64,000 nt of DNA from an uncultured Fimbriimonadaceae bacterium. GTDB taxonomy: Bacteria; Armatimonadota; Fimbriimonadia; Fimbriimonadales; Fimbriimonadaceae. The stretch spans positions 1 to 64,000 of the forward strand of contig CALGMO010000065.1 in NCBI GenBank assembly GCA_937961665.1. The letters run 5' to 3'. The notes under the pieces were generated by a model. It searched no databases. It was not told where the DNA came from and saw nothing but the letters and a program-made list of their open reading frames with translations. This document shows, one piece after another, positions 42,473-50,300 of the stretch (position 1 is its first letter; every line of letters starts with the position of its first letter). A program made the translations under genes and the position numbers.

Positions 42473-43423
42473 ATGCGGGTTCATGGGGCAGGGGGCTGGG
42501 CGCCCGAGGCGCAGGAGACGCTGCGGCGGCGCACGCGTCGGTTCGCGAGTTGGACATTCGGCGACGAGCCTCCCGCCGATGCGGAGGTGTGGGTCGGTTC
42601 GGGGTTCACGGCCGAGCATGCCGCCCGGTTGCCGCGGTTGCGGGCGGTCGTCGTGCCGTGGGCCGGACCGAGCCGCGAGCTGGTCGAGCAGGTGCGGCGC
42701 GTTCCGGGCCTCACCCTGCACAACCTGCATCACAACGCCGACGCCACCGCGGAGATGGCCGTCGCCCTGCTGATGGCCGTGGCCAAGAGCGTGGTCCCGC
42801 GCGACCGGGCGATGCGTCAGGGAGACTGGGGCGGCCGGGGCAGGGCGTCTTCGGCCCTGTTGCTGCATGGCTCCACCGCGCTGGTGTTGGGCTACGGAGC
42901 GATCGGAGGGCGCATCGCGCGCATCTGCCGTTCCATGGGGATGCGCGTGGCAGCCGTACGGAGGGAGGCGAGGACCGGCGACCCCGCGTGGGTGCACCCG
43001 GTGTCCAGGCTGCCGGAGCTTCTGCCGACGGCCGACGCGCTGCTCTGCTCGCTTCCCCTGACGAGCGAGACGGAGGGCTTGATCGGCAGGAGGGAGATCG
43101 GGCTTCTGCCCGAGAGGGCGATCGTGGTCAACGTGGGGCGAGGGCCGGTTTTCGACGAGGACGCGTTCTTTGAGGCGCTGGCGACGGGCCGTCTATGGGG
43201 CGCCGGGCTGGACGTCTGGTGGCGGTATCCTTCCGGCGAGCCGCCGCAGTGGCCTTCCAGGCATCCTTTCCACGAGCTTGAGAACGTCGTTCTCACTCCG
43301 CACTGCGGCGGATGGGCCGAGGGCATCGACGAGGTCCGCTTCCGAGATCTCGCCCGACTGCTCCGCCGCCTCTCCGCGGGCGAGCGGACCGCCAACGCCG
43401 TCGACCCGGACCGGGGCTACTGA
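42473..43423 (+). CDS. D-isomer-specific 2-hydroxyacid dehydrogenase family protein
   Basis: 316 aa cytosolic NAD(P)-dependent oxidoreductase. Nucleotide-binding ALVLGYGAIGGRIARIC near residue 140. Catalytic residues are visible: Arg in VVNVGRGPVFDEDAFFEAL, the following acidic residues, and His in VLTPHCGGWAEG. Substrate-binding residues do not allow a specific name; phosphoglycerate or glyoxylate reductases are relatives. ATG 42473 or GTG 42470 are both possible. It runs divergently from the glycosidase-like gene (34-bp gap) and converges on the pseudopilin cassette. Confidence 0.85.
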   Translation: MRVHGAGGWAPEAQETLRRRTRRFASWTFGDEPPADAEVWVGSGFTAEHAARLPRLRAVVVPWAGPSRELVEQVRRVPGLTLHNLHHNADATAEMAVALLMAVAKSVVPRDRAMRQGDWGGRGRASSALLLHGSTALVLGYGAIGGRIARICRSMGMRVAAVRREARTGDPAWVHPVSRLPELLPTADALLCSLPLTSETEGLIGRREIGLLPERAIVVNVGRGPVFDEDAFFEALATGRLWGAGLDVWWRYPSGEPPQWPSRHPFHELENVVLTPHCGGWAEGIDEVRFRDLARLLRRLSAGERTANAVDPDRGY

Positions 43424-43430
43424 TCCAGCA

Positions 43431-43460
43431 AAAGGCCCCCGGCGATCCAGGCGCCGGGGG
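43431..43460 (-). terminator. terminator of the first pseudopilin cassette
   Basis: Perfect 9-bp stem CCCCCGGCG (43436-43444) / CGCCGGGGG (43452-43460). On the minus strand it is followed by CCTTTT, so it serves the minus-strand operon 18 bp after the lipoprotein stop; it may weakly stop the plus-strand dehydrogenase transcript. Confidence 0.6.
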
Positions 43461-43478
43461 AGTTCGGGGGCCGGGGTG

Positions 43479-43622
43479 TCAGCGGGTCTGGCCCGCGTTG
43501 CCCGGCTCGGCGGCGTAGTCGCCTTCCTTCACGGGGCTGCCGGCCTTGTCGTCCGAGCCTCCGGAACACCCGAACGATCCGAGGAGGATCATCGCTGCAA
43601 CGAGCCAAACCATCCGCTTCAT
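43479..43622 (-). CDS. small putative lipoprotein of pseudopilin cassette 1
   Basis: 47 aa. Signal MKRMVWLVAAMILLGSFGC with a cysteine at residue 19 in a loose lipobox (SFGC), then a short hydrophilic tail rich in Gly, Ser, Asp and Lys (GGSDDKAGSPVKEGDYAAEP). ATG overlaps the stop of the upstream small membrane protein (ATGA). Last gene of the regulator-pseudopilin cassette; the second cassette ends with a comparable lipoprotein at 52435-52626. No known family. Confidence 0.65.
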   Translation of the reverse strand: MKRMVWLVAAMILLGSFGCSGGSDDKAGSPVKEGDYAAEPGNAGQTR

Positions 43623-43804
43623 GGGGAAACCTTGCCTTCTTCGATCAACTTCTGGCGGTACTCGCCAGGCTCCATCTGGTAGTCGTCGGGGCGAACCTTC
43701 GTCGAGTCGGTGGGTTTGAACTGGACCCACGCGAACCACCCGATGGCGGCCACGACGAGAGCCAGGATCACTGCGATCAGCGGTTTCGGAACCTCGCTCT
43801 TCAT
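43619..43804 (-). CDS. small single-pass membrane protein of pseudopilin cassette 1
   Basis: 61 aa. A single helix (PLIAVILALVVAAIGWFAWV, about 8-27) followed by a charged tail with PDDYQMEPGEYRQKLIEEGK. Follows the pseudopilin gene by 70 bp that contain a hairpin, and is coupled to the downstream lipoprotein. Could assist the pseudopilus as an assembly or anchoring factor; that is a guess from context. Confidence 0.6.
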   Translation of the reverse strand: MKSEVPKPLIAVILALVVAAIGWFAWVQFKPTDSTKVRPDDYQMEPGEYRQKLIEEGKVSP

Positions 43805-43827
43805 GCTCTGCGCCGAGTGGCGGGCCG

Positions 43828-43849
43828 AGGGGGCCGCGACGGGCCCCCT
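43828..43849 (-). other. intra-operon stem-loop
   Basis: AGGGGGCC (43828-43835) pairs with GGCCCCCT (43842-43849), between the pseudopilin stop and the small membrane gene. No T-run on either strand. It may stabilise the pseudopilin mRNA 3' end or reduce downstream expression. Confidence 0.4.
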
Positions 43850-43874
43850 GACGCCGCTGGTTCCTTGGTTCGAA

Positions 43875-44741
43875 TCAGTAGGCGAAGCCTGCCGTGCCGG
43901 GCGCGACGTCCCACGGGCAGGTGCCGGCCGGAGCGGGCTTGTTGCTCGTCTTGACCTTCGGGAAGTAGCCCGAGAAGAGGCCGGAGACGGTGTCGTTCAC
44001 GTTGCCGAGCTTGCCCATGATGACCGCCTTGGCGAACGAGGCGTGCCCGTCGGTGAAGGCGAAGTTCGCGCCGCCGTTGAACCCGCCCCGGGTCGTGATC
44101 GCGCTCCGGTTGTTCATGGCGCCGAACAGCTCGTAGCCCCAACCGCCGGTGCTGATGTTCCAGAACCACTTGGTCTCGCCGTTCTCATCCTGGCAGGACG
44201 AGTAGGTCCAAGCGTACTGCGACGGGCCGAGCATCGCGATCTCCGCGGGGACGTCGATCGACGTCGCGCTGGTCGCTCCCGGGCTCAGAGGCCCGAAGTC
44301 GGCGCGCGAGATCATGTGGTTCAGCGCGTAGGTGACGCGGTACCGGCGGGTGAGGTCGGTGTCGGCCGCGTTCAGCTGCCCGGGGTACAGGTAGCCGCCG
44401 GGGCCGTAAAGGATGTCGCTGTTGGTCGCCGTGGAGAACAAGCCCTTGGACTTCACGTACGGCATCAGGATGTCGCTCCAGAACGGCCGCTCGAAGAAGT
44501 CGCCGGGGTTCGGGTAGCTCGGCGAGCTCCAGCGTCCGGCGTACGGGAACGACAACAGCGTGTCGTCGTTGTCCGACGCGTACATCAGGGCTCCGAGGGC
44601 GAGCTGCTTGACGTTGGACAGGTCCTGGGTGCGCTTCGCCGAGAGCTTGGCCTGGGCGAAGACCGGGAACAGGATGGCCGCGAGGATCGCGATGATCGCG
44701 ATCACGACGAGGAGCTCGATGAGGGTGAACGCACGTTTCAT
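43875..44741 (-). CDS. type II/IV-like pseudopilin, prepilin-type N-terminus (cassette 1)
   Basis: 288 aa. Begins [18 protein letters not shown]: short basic leader, then the class III signal with Phe+1 and Glu+5; the -1 residue is Ala instead of Gly. The helix leads to the FPVFAQAK sequence common in Armatimonadota. C-terminal GGANFAFTDGHASF is the prepilin-associated H-X9-DG region, but here the expected first His is Phe. A GGAGA ribosome site overlaps the stop of the upstream regulator gene, so the two are co-transcribed. Likely an extracytoplasmic filament or secretion pseudopilus subunit. Confidence 0.88.
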   Translation of the reverse strand: MKRAFTLIELLVVIAIIAILAAILFPVFAQAKLSAKRTQDLSNVKQLALGALMYASDNDDTLLSFPYAGRWSSPSYPNPGDFFERPFWSDILMPYVKSKGLFSTATNSDILYGPGGYLYPGQLNAADTDLTRRYRVTYALNHMISRADFGPLSPGATSATSIDVPAEIAMLGPSQYAWTYSSCQDENGETKWFWNISTGGWGYELFGAMNNRSAITTRGGFNGGANFAFTDGHASFAKAVIMGKLGNVNDTVSGLFSGYFPKVKTSNKPAPAGTCPWDVAPGTAGFAY

Positions 44742-44757
44742 GGTTTCGTCTTTTCTC

Positions 44758-45858
44758 CTATGAACTAGGGGCCACGGTCGTCGTGCCCCGCAGAACGAAT
44801 TCGGGTTCCAGGATGTGGCGCCGGCTCTCGGTCGCGCCGAGGCTGAGCGCCTCCAGCAGGATGTCGGCGGCCAGGCAGGCCATCTGGTCGAGCGGCTGCC
44901 GGACGGTCGTCATGGGCGGGTACGACAGCCGAATGAAGTCCGGATCGTCGTAGGCGACGATCGAGATGTCCTCGGGGCACCTCAGCCCGAGGCGATGCAC
45001 GATGCCGAGGAGCGAGAAGGCAATCTTCGGTCCCGCGGCGAACACGGCCGTCGGCCTGTCGCGGTCCAGCAGCACCGACTCCAGCAGGGCCTCGGTGCCG
45101 GCGTCGATGCCCCAAGCCTCGTCCATGATCACAACCCGGTTCTCGGGCAGAACGATGTCGCGCGCCCTCAGGGCGATCCGGAAGCCGCGCAGGCGTTCGC
45201 GAGTGTTCGAGTCGGACGGGCATCCTCCGAGGAACATCAGCTTGCGATGGCCGAGATCGGCGAGGTGGTTCGCGGCCATCAACCCCCCCAACAGGTTGTC
45301 GCTGTCTACGAACGACAGGCCGGGGTAGTTCCACGAGCAACCCAGCAGCACCACAGGCCGCCCGCCGAGCCGAAGGTCCGCGAACATCGGCAGAGAGGTC
45401 TCCGGCGGGTCGATGACGATGTAGCCTGCGGGTGGGGCCTCGCCGGAGTCCCCCAGGGGCGCGCTCTGGAACGGCCGCAGGTCGATCCGTACGGACTTCT
45501 CCTGGAGCCTCTCCAGTAGCTTCCAGTAAAGAGTGCCGAAGTACACGTCGCCGACTGCCCCGACGGAGTCGACGGGCACCACGACCCTGCAGACCTGGCC
45601 CTCGACGATGCCCGGGCTGCTGGCGACGAACGTTCCCCGACCCTTCTCGCGGACCAGCCAGCCGTCCTGCACGAGCGCCAGGATCGACTTGTTCGCGGTC
45701 ATGCGGCTCACGCCGAACCGATCGGCGATCTCGACCTCGCTCGGCAGCCGGTCTCCGGGGCGAAGCGTGCCCGACCGGATCTGATCGAGGATCGCATCCC
45801 GGATCTGAACGTGGACCGGCTTCGAGCCGTCCTTCGAGGAGAGCTTCGGAACGTTCAC
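44758..45858 (-). CDS. GntR-type regulator with LacI-like sensor domain (cassette 1)
   Basis: 366 aa. N-terminal winged helix (about 14-80; ILDQIRSGTLRPGDRLPSEVEIADRFGVSRMTANKSILAL) of the GntR family, joined to a periplasmic-binding-protein-like domain (about 88-360) with LacI signatures MAANHLADLGHRKLMFLGG and RCPEDISIVAYDDPD. This is the AraR-like architecture, which usually senses a sugar. Start GTG 45858. Two TGTCTAGACA-type palindromes and a TATAAT lie upstream, so autoregulation is likely. The pseudopilin gene follows after 16 bp, so the regulator probably controls its own operon. Confidence 0.88.
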   Translation of the reverse strand: MNVPKLSSKDGSKPVHVQIRDAILDQIRSGTLRPGDRLPSEVEIADRFGVSRMTANKSILALVQDGWLVREKGRGTFVASSPGIVEGQVCRVVVPVDSVGAVGDVYFGTLYWKLLERLQEKSVRIDLRPFQSAPLGDSGEAPPAGYIVIDPPETSLPMFADLRLGGRPVVLLGCSWNYPGLSFVDSDNLLGGLMAANHLADLGHRKLMFLGGCPSDSNTRERLRGFRIALRARDIVLPENRVVIMDEAWGIDAGTEALLESVLLDRDRPTAVFAAGPKIAFSLLGIVHRLGLRCPEDISIVAYDDPDFIRLSYPPMTTVRQPLDQMACLAADILLEALSLGATESRRHILEPEFVLRGTTTVAPSS

Positions 45859-45863
45859 AGCTT

Positions 45864-45871
45864 GTCTAGAC
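45864..45871. promoter_or_regulatory. proximal operator, GTCTAGAC core
   Basis: Palindrome GTCTAGAC within TTGTCTAGACTCAA, 5 bp before the regulator start. Its centre is 41 bp (about four helical turns) from the distal operator at 45901-45916, a spacing suited to looping or cooperative binding. Confidence 0.55.
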
Positions 45872-45900
45872 TCAACCGGAATTGATCAGTCACAACCCGG

Positions 45901-45916
45901 ATGTGTCTAGACACAT
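45901..45916. promoter_or_regulatory. distal operator, perfect 16-bp palindrome
   Basis: ATGTGTCTAGACACAT is a perfect inverted repeat. It overlaps the 3' end of the minus-strand -10 box (45920-45915) and the predicted transcription start, a position typical for repression. Probable binding site of the adjacent GntR/LacI-like regulator. Confidence 0.65.
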
Positions 45917-45920
45917 TATA
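45915..45920 (-). promoter_or_regulatory. -10 box TATAAT of the cassette 1 operon
   Basis: TATAAT on the minus strand, preceded by G. The transcript would have a leader of about 50 nt carrying both operators. No canonical -35 was found. Confidence 0.55.
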
Positions 45921-45976
45921 CGACGGATTAGGCAGGTTGGAGTCCGGAAGCACCAAGGGCCTACGGCCCCACAGCA

Positions 45977-46002
45977 AGAACCCCGCAGAAATGCGGGGTT
46001 CT
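45977..46002 (-). terminator. strong stem-loop after the UroD-family gene
   Basis: Perfect 11-bp stem AGAACCCCGCA / TGCGGGGTTCT closed by a GAAA tetraloop. It sits 31 bp past the stop at 46033. There is no T-run on either strand, so it may be a mRNA 3'-end stabiliser or a Rho-assisted terminator rather than a classical intrinsic one. Confidence 0.5.
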
Positions 46003-46032
46003 CCGGGCCCGAAGCGAAGCGCGGCGCGCGAC

Positions 46033-47277
46033 TCAGGCTTGGACCAGCTCCATCGCGATCCGCGCCCACTCGTCGAGGCGCCGCGGCTCGTAGCGGATCG
46101 TGGAGATGTCCTTCAGGATCAGCTCGACGGAGCACCCGTGGCGGCGGCAGACGTCGAGCGTCGCCTGGAGGTCCCGCCTGACCGCCTCCGGGTCGAACGA
46201 GTCCGTTGCCAACAGCGCCGGGCTCGGCTTGCGCGAGAACACGAAGTCCCCGCCGATCTCCTCGGCGCCGCGCTCCTGGTCGACCCACGGGGACATCGAC
46301 ACCTTCCGCACGTTGGGGATCTTGCGGACCTGCTCCATCTTCCCGTCCAAGGGGTCGCAGCAGCCGTAATAGACCAAGCCGAACCGCTCGCAGATCCGAG
46401 AGGCGTAGGCGACCTCGAACTCGTCGAACATCTGCGGCGAAACCGAGGCGAAGATCTGGGCCAGCCCGAACATCCAGAGGTCCTTGCACCTGGGCCGAGC
46501 GGGGTCGAAGCCCTCTTTGGGCAGCTCGTCGGTGTAGGCTCCGGTGCAGTGAATGATCGGCTGGGGCTGGCAGAGAAGGCCCTGCTGCTCGAGCTGGTCG
46601 AGCATCGCGAGGTACCCCTCGGTCATCCGCCCGACGAGCCGGTGCATGTAGTCGGGGCGATCGACCAGGTAGTAGAGGGTGTTCTCGACGCCGACCCACG
46701 TGCTGATCGGGTCCCACAGCGAGAGGTAGGGATCGCAGCCTTGGAGCCGGACTTCCAGAGTGCCGTCGAAGATCTCATGGGCCCGCTCCAGGCGACGCTT
46801 CGTCTCGGCCTCGTCGTGCCACACCCGCGGCGTCTGGATCTTCTCCAGATCCTCCTCGGTTTCGAACTGGCACCTGTAGATGTGCCCCAGCACGTCGCTG
46901 GTGGGGTCGATCGACGCCGTCTCCTCCTGCACGTGGATGCCGAACCCGGTGTTGTGGACGGCCATGGGCACGTCCAGATAGGGCTCGACCACCCGGTCTA
47001 CCGGAAAGTGGTTCCATTGGTACAGGATTCGGCGCAGGCCCAGCTCATACCCCCTGCATTCGGGATCCTCACACAGCAGGTCCAGCTCGCCGGTCTGTTG
47101 GAGCTCGTTCCAACAGACTTGGTCGATCATCACCATCGGCCGCTCCATTCGGACGGCGTTGAGCCTCTTCCAGAGGCGGCGCTTCTCCTCCTGCACGGGT
47201 AGGGCGGCGATCTCGGCCACACGGTTGGCGAGTTCCCGCAGCAAGGAGCGATCGTGGGTGCTGACCCTGCTTTGCAT
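46033..47277 (-). CDS. uroporphyrinogen decarboxylase (UroD/MtaA) superfamily protein
   Basis: 414 aa cytosolic barrel. C-terminal signatures VYYGCCDPLDGKMEQVRKIPNVRKVSMSPW and EEIGGDFVFSRKPSPALLA place it in a branch of the UroD/cobamide methyltransferase superfamily often seen beside sugar-catabolism genes, not the haem enzyme itself. Candidate zinc or thiol ligands are IIHCTG, RPRCKDLW and YYGCCDP. A demethylase or decarboxylase role on a sugar-derived substrate is conceivable but unproven. It is divergent from the GH2-like giant (70-bp gap), and both have -10 boxes 6 nt before the ATG, suggesting paired expression. Confidence 0.75.
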   Translation of the reverse strand: MQSRVSTHDRSLLRELANRVAEIAALPVQEEKRRLWKRLNAVRMERPMVMIDQVCWNELQQTGELDLLCEDPECRGYELGLRRILYQWNHFPVDRVVEPYLDVPMAVHNTGFGIHVQEETASIDPTSDVLGHIYRCQFETEEDLEKIQTPRVWHDEAETKRRLERAHEIFDGTLEVRLQGCDPYLSLWDPISTWVGVENTLYYLVDRPDYMHRLVGRMTEGYLAMLDQLEQQGLLCQPQPIIHCTGAYTDELPKEGFDPARPRCKDLWMFGLAQIFASVSPQMFDEFEVAYASRICERFGLVYYGCCDPLDGKMEQVRKIPNVRKVSMSPWVDQERGAEEIGGDFVFSRKPSPALLATDSFDPEAVRRDLQATLDVCRRHGCSVELILKDISTIRYEPRRLDEWARIAMELVQA

Positions 47278-47341
47278 GGGTCCAAGTTACCCAGAGGAGG
47301 CCGGGAGCGGCACCATGCGCCTGGATGTGAACGCGTATACT
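47278..47341. promoter_or_regulatory. divergent leaderless promoters of the UroD-family and GH2-like genes
   Basis: Minus strand: G-TAACTT (47289-47284), 6 nt, ATG 47277. Plus strand: G-TATACT (47336-47341), 6 nt, ATG 47348. Neither has a canonical -35. No copy of the TGTCTAGACA operator is seen between them. Confidence 0.5.
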
Positions 47342-47347
47342 GGGAGC

Positions 47348-50300
47348 ATGAGGACTCTTCCGCCACGGTTCCTTCCGTGCCTTCTGCCGGTCGTTCTCGC
47401 GGGTTCGGCTCTCACGCTTCAGGCTCCTCCCTTGGCGTGGGTGGAGGGTGAGTCCTTCGCCGAGGCGTCTGTGAAGCCGATGGTGTCCGGCTGGGGCAAC
47501 CGCGCCGTGCTGTCCAGAGGGGAGTGGGCGCAGATCTCCACCGACGACCGGAACGCTCCTCCGGCGACGATCCGGTACGAGTTCGACGCTCCGGCCGCCG
47601 GCCGGAACGAGATCTGGGCGAGGATCGGCTACGAATTCGCCCGCTCGCCGTTCCGCTGGAGGCTGGATGGAGGGACGTGGACCGACGTCGCGCCCGAGGT
47701 GCTGACCACCGACCTGATGCCCATGGACCGTTGGGTCGAGGTGGCTTGGCTGAAGCTGGGAGAAGCGGAACTCGGCGCCGGGCGGCACCGAATCGAGTTC
47801 GAGGTTCGGCAGAGGAAGAACGACCGAGGCGAGAACAGTGGTCTGCTGTTCGCGCTGGACGCGCTCGCGGTGACCCCCGGGCCTTTCCGGCCGAACGGTC
47901 CTCGGAAGCCGGGCGAGGCCACGCCGAGCGAGGAGGATCGCAAGGCCGCCGAGACCGTGTTCGAGGTCGCCGCCGCGAAGCCGGGCGAGCGTTCCACGGT
48001 TCGCCTGGAGGGGCTTTGGGAGATCGCGCGGGCGGACGAGCAGCTGCCGGGGCCCGTCGCGGAGCCGATGCGGGACCTGCCAACGGAGGCCTTCTGGACG
48101 GCGATTCCGGTTCCGAGCGACCGGAACGTGTCGCGCCCCGATCTGATGTTCGCCCATCGCCTTTGGTACCGGACGCGGTTCCGGCTGCCGGCCGGCTATG
48201 CCGGCGGCTCGGTCCTGCTGCGCTTCCCGCTCAACAACTTGAACACCACAGTGGTGGTGAACGGCCAGCTCTGCGGCTTCCAGAAGGACCCGCTGGTTCC
48301 GTTCCTGGTGGACGCGACCAAGGCGGCACGGCCCGGGGTGAACGAGCTGATCGTCGGGATCCGGGACGCTTGGTACGGCTATTCCGCCAACCCGAACGAT
48401 CCGATGAAGCTGCGGAGGAAGTTCAACCTGCCCCTCGACGTGGTGAAGGGAGGCTTCCAAGACCTCGCTTACCCGATCTGGAACTCCTTCTATTCGGGCA
48501 TTCTGGAGACCCCGGTGCTCACTTTGACCGGGCCTGCGTACGCGGAGGATGTCTTCGTCAAGCCGAAGGTTTCCGAAGGCGTCGTGGAGGCGGAGGTGAC
48601 CGTGCGCGGCGGTCCGGCCCAGGTGCGCTGCGACGTTGTGGATCCCATCTCCGGGCAGATTCTGGCGCCGTTGGGAACCGTTCCCACGGGCGAGGGCGGA
48701 GTGGCCGTCGTGTCGGGTCGCTGGGAGAACCCCAGGCTGTGGTGGCCCGACGACCCGCAGATGGTCGTGCTGCGCACCACGGTGATGCAGAACGGCCAGC
48801 CCGTGGACCGGGTCGACACTGAGTTCGGCTACCGCGAGTGGACCGTGCAGGGTGTCCACTGGTACCTCAACGGGGTGCGCTGGAAGGGCTGGGCGGAGCT
48901 CACGCAGGGTGAGACGCCCGAGGAGTGGCTGGCCAACTATCGCAGGTCTGGCCAGAGGTTCATGCGCCTCGCCGGCATCGCCCAGAACGGAAGCTACCGA
49001 TGGAAGGGGATGCCGATCGAGGAGGCCCTGCGATGGTTCGACCGCAACGGCGTCGTGGTGCGCCGCAGCGGCATCCTCGACGGCGAGGTCATCGGATACA
49101 TGCCGGTGGAGCAGGACCCGGACCTGAGAAAGCTGTACGGTTCGGAGATCAAGGTCGAGCTGCTGCGGAACTGGCAGGACCAGATGGCCGCGCAGGTGCG
49201 GGCGGAGCGGAACCACCCGTCGATCCACGTGTGGTCGCTGGAGAACGAGTTCCTCTACATCAACACGCTCAACCTGTGGGGCCATCTGATGGATGAGTTC
49301 GAGCGCGAGGTGCTTCGCGCCGGAGAAGCCGTCCGCAAGCTCGATCCAACCCGGCTCTGGATGGTGGACGGTGGCGGAGCGGCCAAGAACAACTCGTTCC
49401 CGGTGCACGGGGACCACTACGTGTTCACGAACAACCCGAGCGACTATCCTGCGCTCGCCTTCTCCGCCTTCCCCAGGGGTGGCGGCCGAGGCCGCTGGGA
49501 GTGGGACCAGAAGCGCCCGCGATACCTGGGCGAGGACTTCTACGCCGCCGGAATCAACCCCGCCGACTACGCTTGGATCCAGGGGGAGGAGGCGTTCAAC
49601 GGCAAGGCGGCAGCGCAGAAGGGCATCGCACTCATTCAGCGGATGCTTACGGAGGGCTATCGGTGGGGAGACCACTACGCCTTCTGGCACTTCTGGGTCG
49701 GGCACGAGGGCGAGCAGTACGGCAAGTACGTCTCGAACGCGGAGAGGGCCGTCTTCTGCAGGGAGATGGACTGGTCGTTCGGCTCGGGACAGAAGGTCGC
49801 TCGGACGCTCCGCGTGTTCAACGATACGCGCCATGCGGATCCGATGGTGCTGGAGACGGAGCTCTCGGTGGGCGGCCGAACCTTGGAGCGGACGACGAGG
49901 GAGCTGAAGGTGGCTCCGGGTTCCCACGAGAGGCTGAAGGTCGAGTGGGCCGTCCCGCAGGTCTCGGCGCGAACCGAGGGTGCCTGGCTCCTGCGCCTGA
50001 AGGTCGGCGGCAAAACGGTGTTCGAGGATCGGAAGCCGCTGGCCGTGATGCCCTCCTCCTCGCTGCTGGATCCCAAGCTCCGGTCCGCGCTGCCCAAGGG
50101 TTCGCTGGCGGTCTGGGATCCGTCCGGCAGGATCCTCGGGTGGGTTCGGGCTCACGGACTCGACCCGATCGTGGCGAACGGTCCGAAGGTGCCCGCCGGC
50201 GTGCGGGTGCTGGTCGTCGGCCCCAACGCTCTGGACGAGGCCGCCAGCCTGCGCTCCGACCTCGCGGCGCTGGCCCTGACGGGAGTGCGCGTCGTGGTCC

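Noticed and set aside
45840-46010. Repeat-rich region considered as CRISPR or attachment site
   Set aside because: The repeats are two regulator operators and one stem-loop; no spacer periodicity, no tRNA and no integrase.
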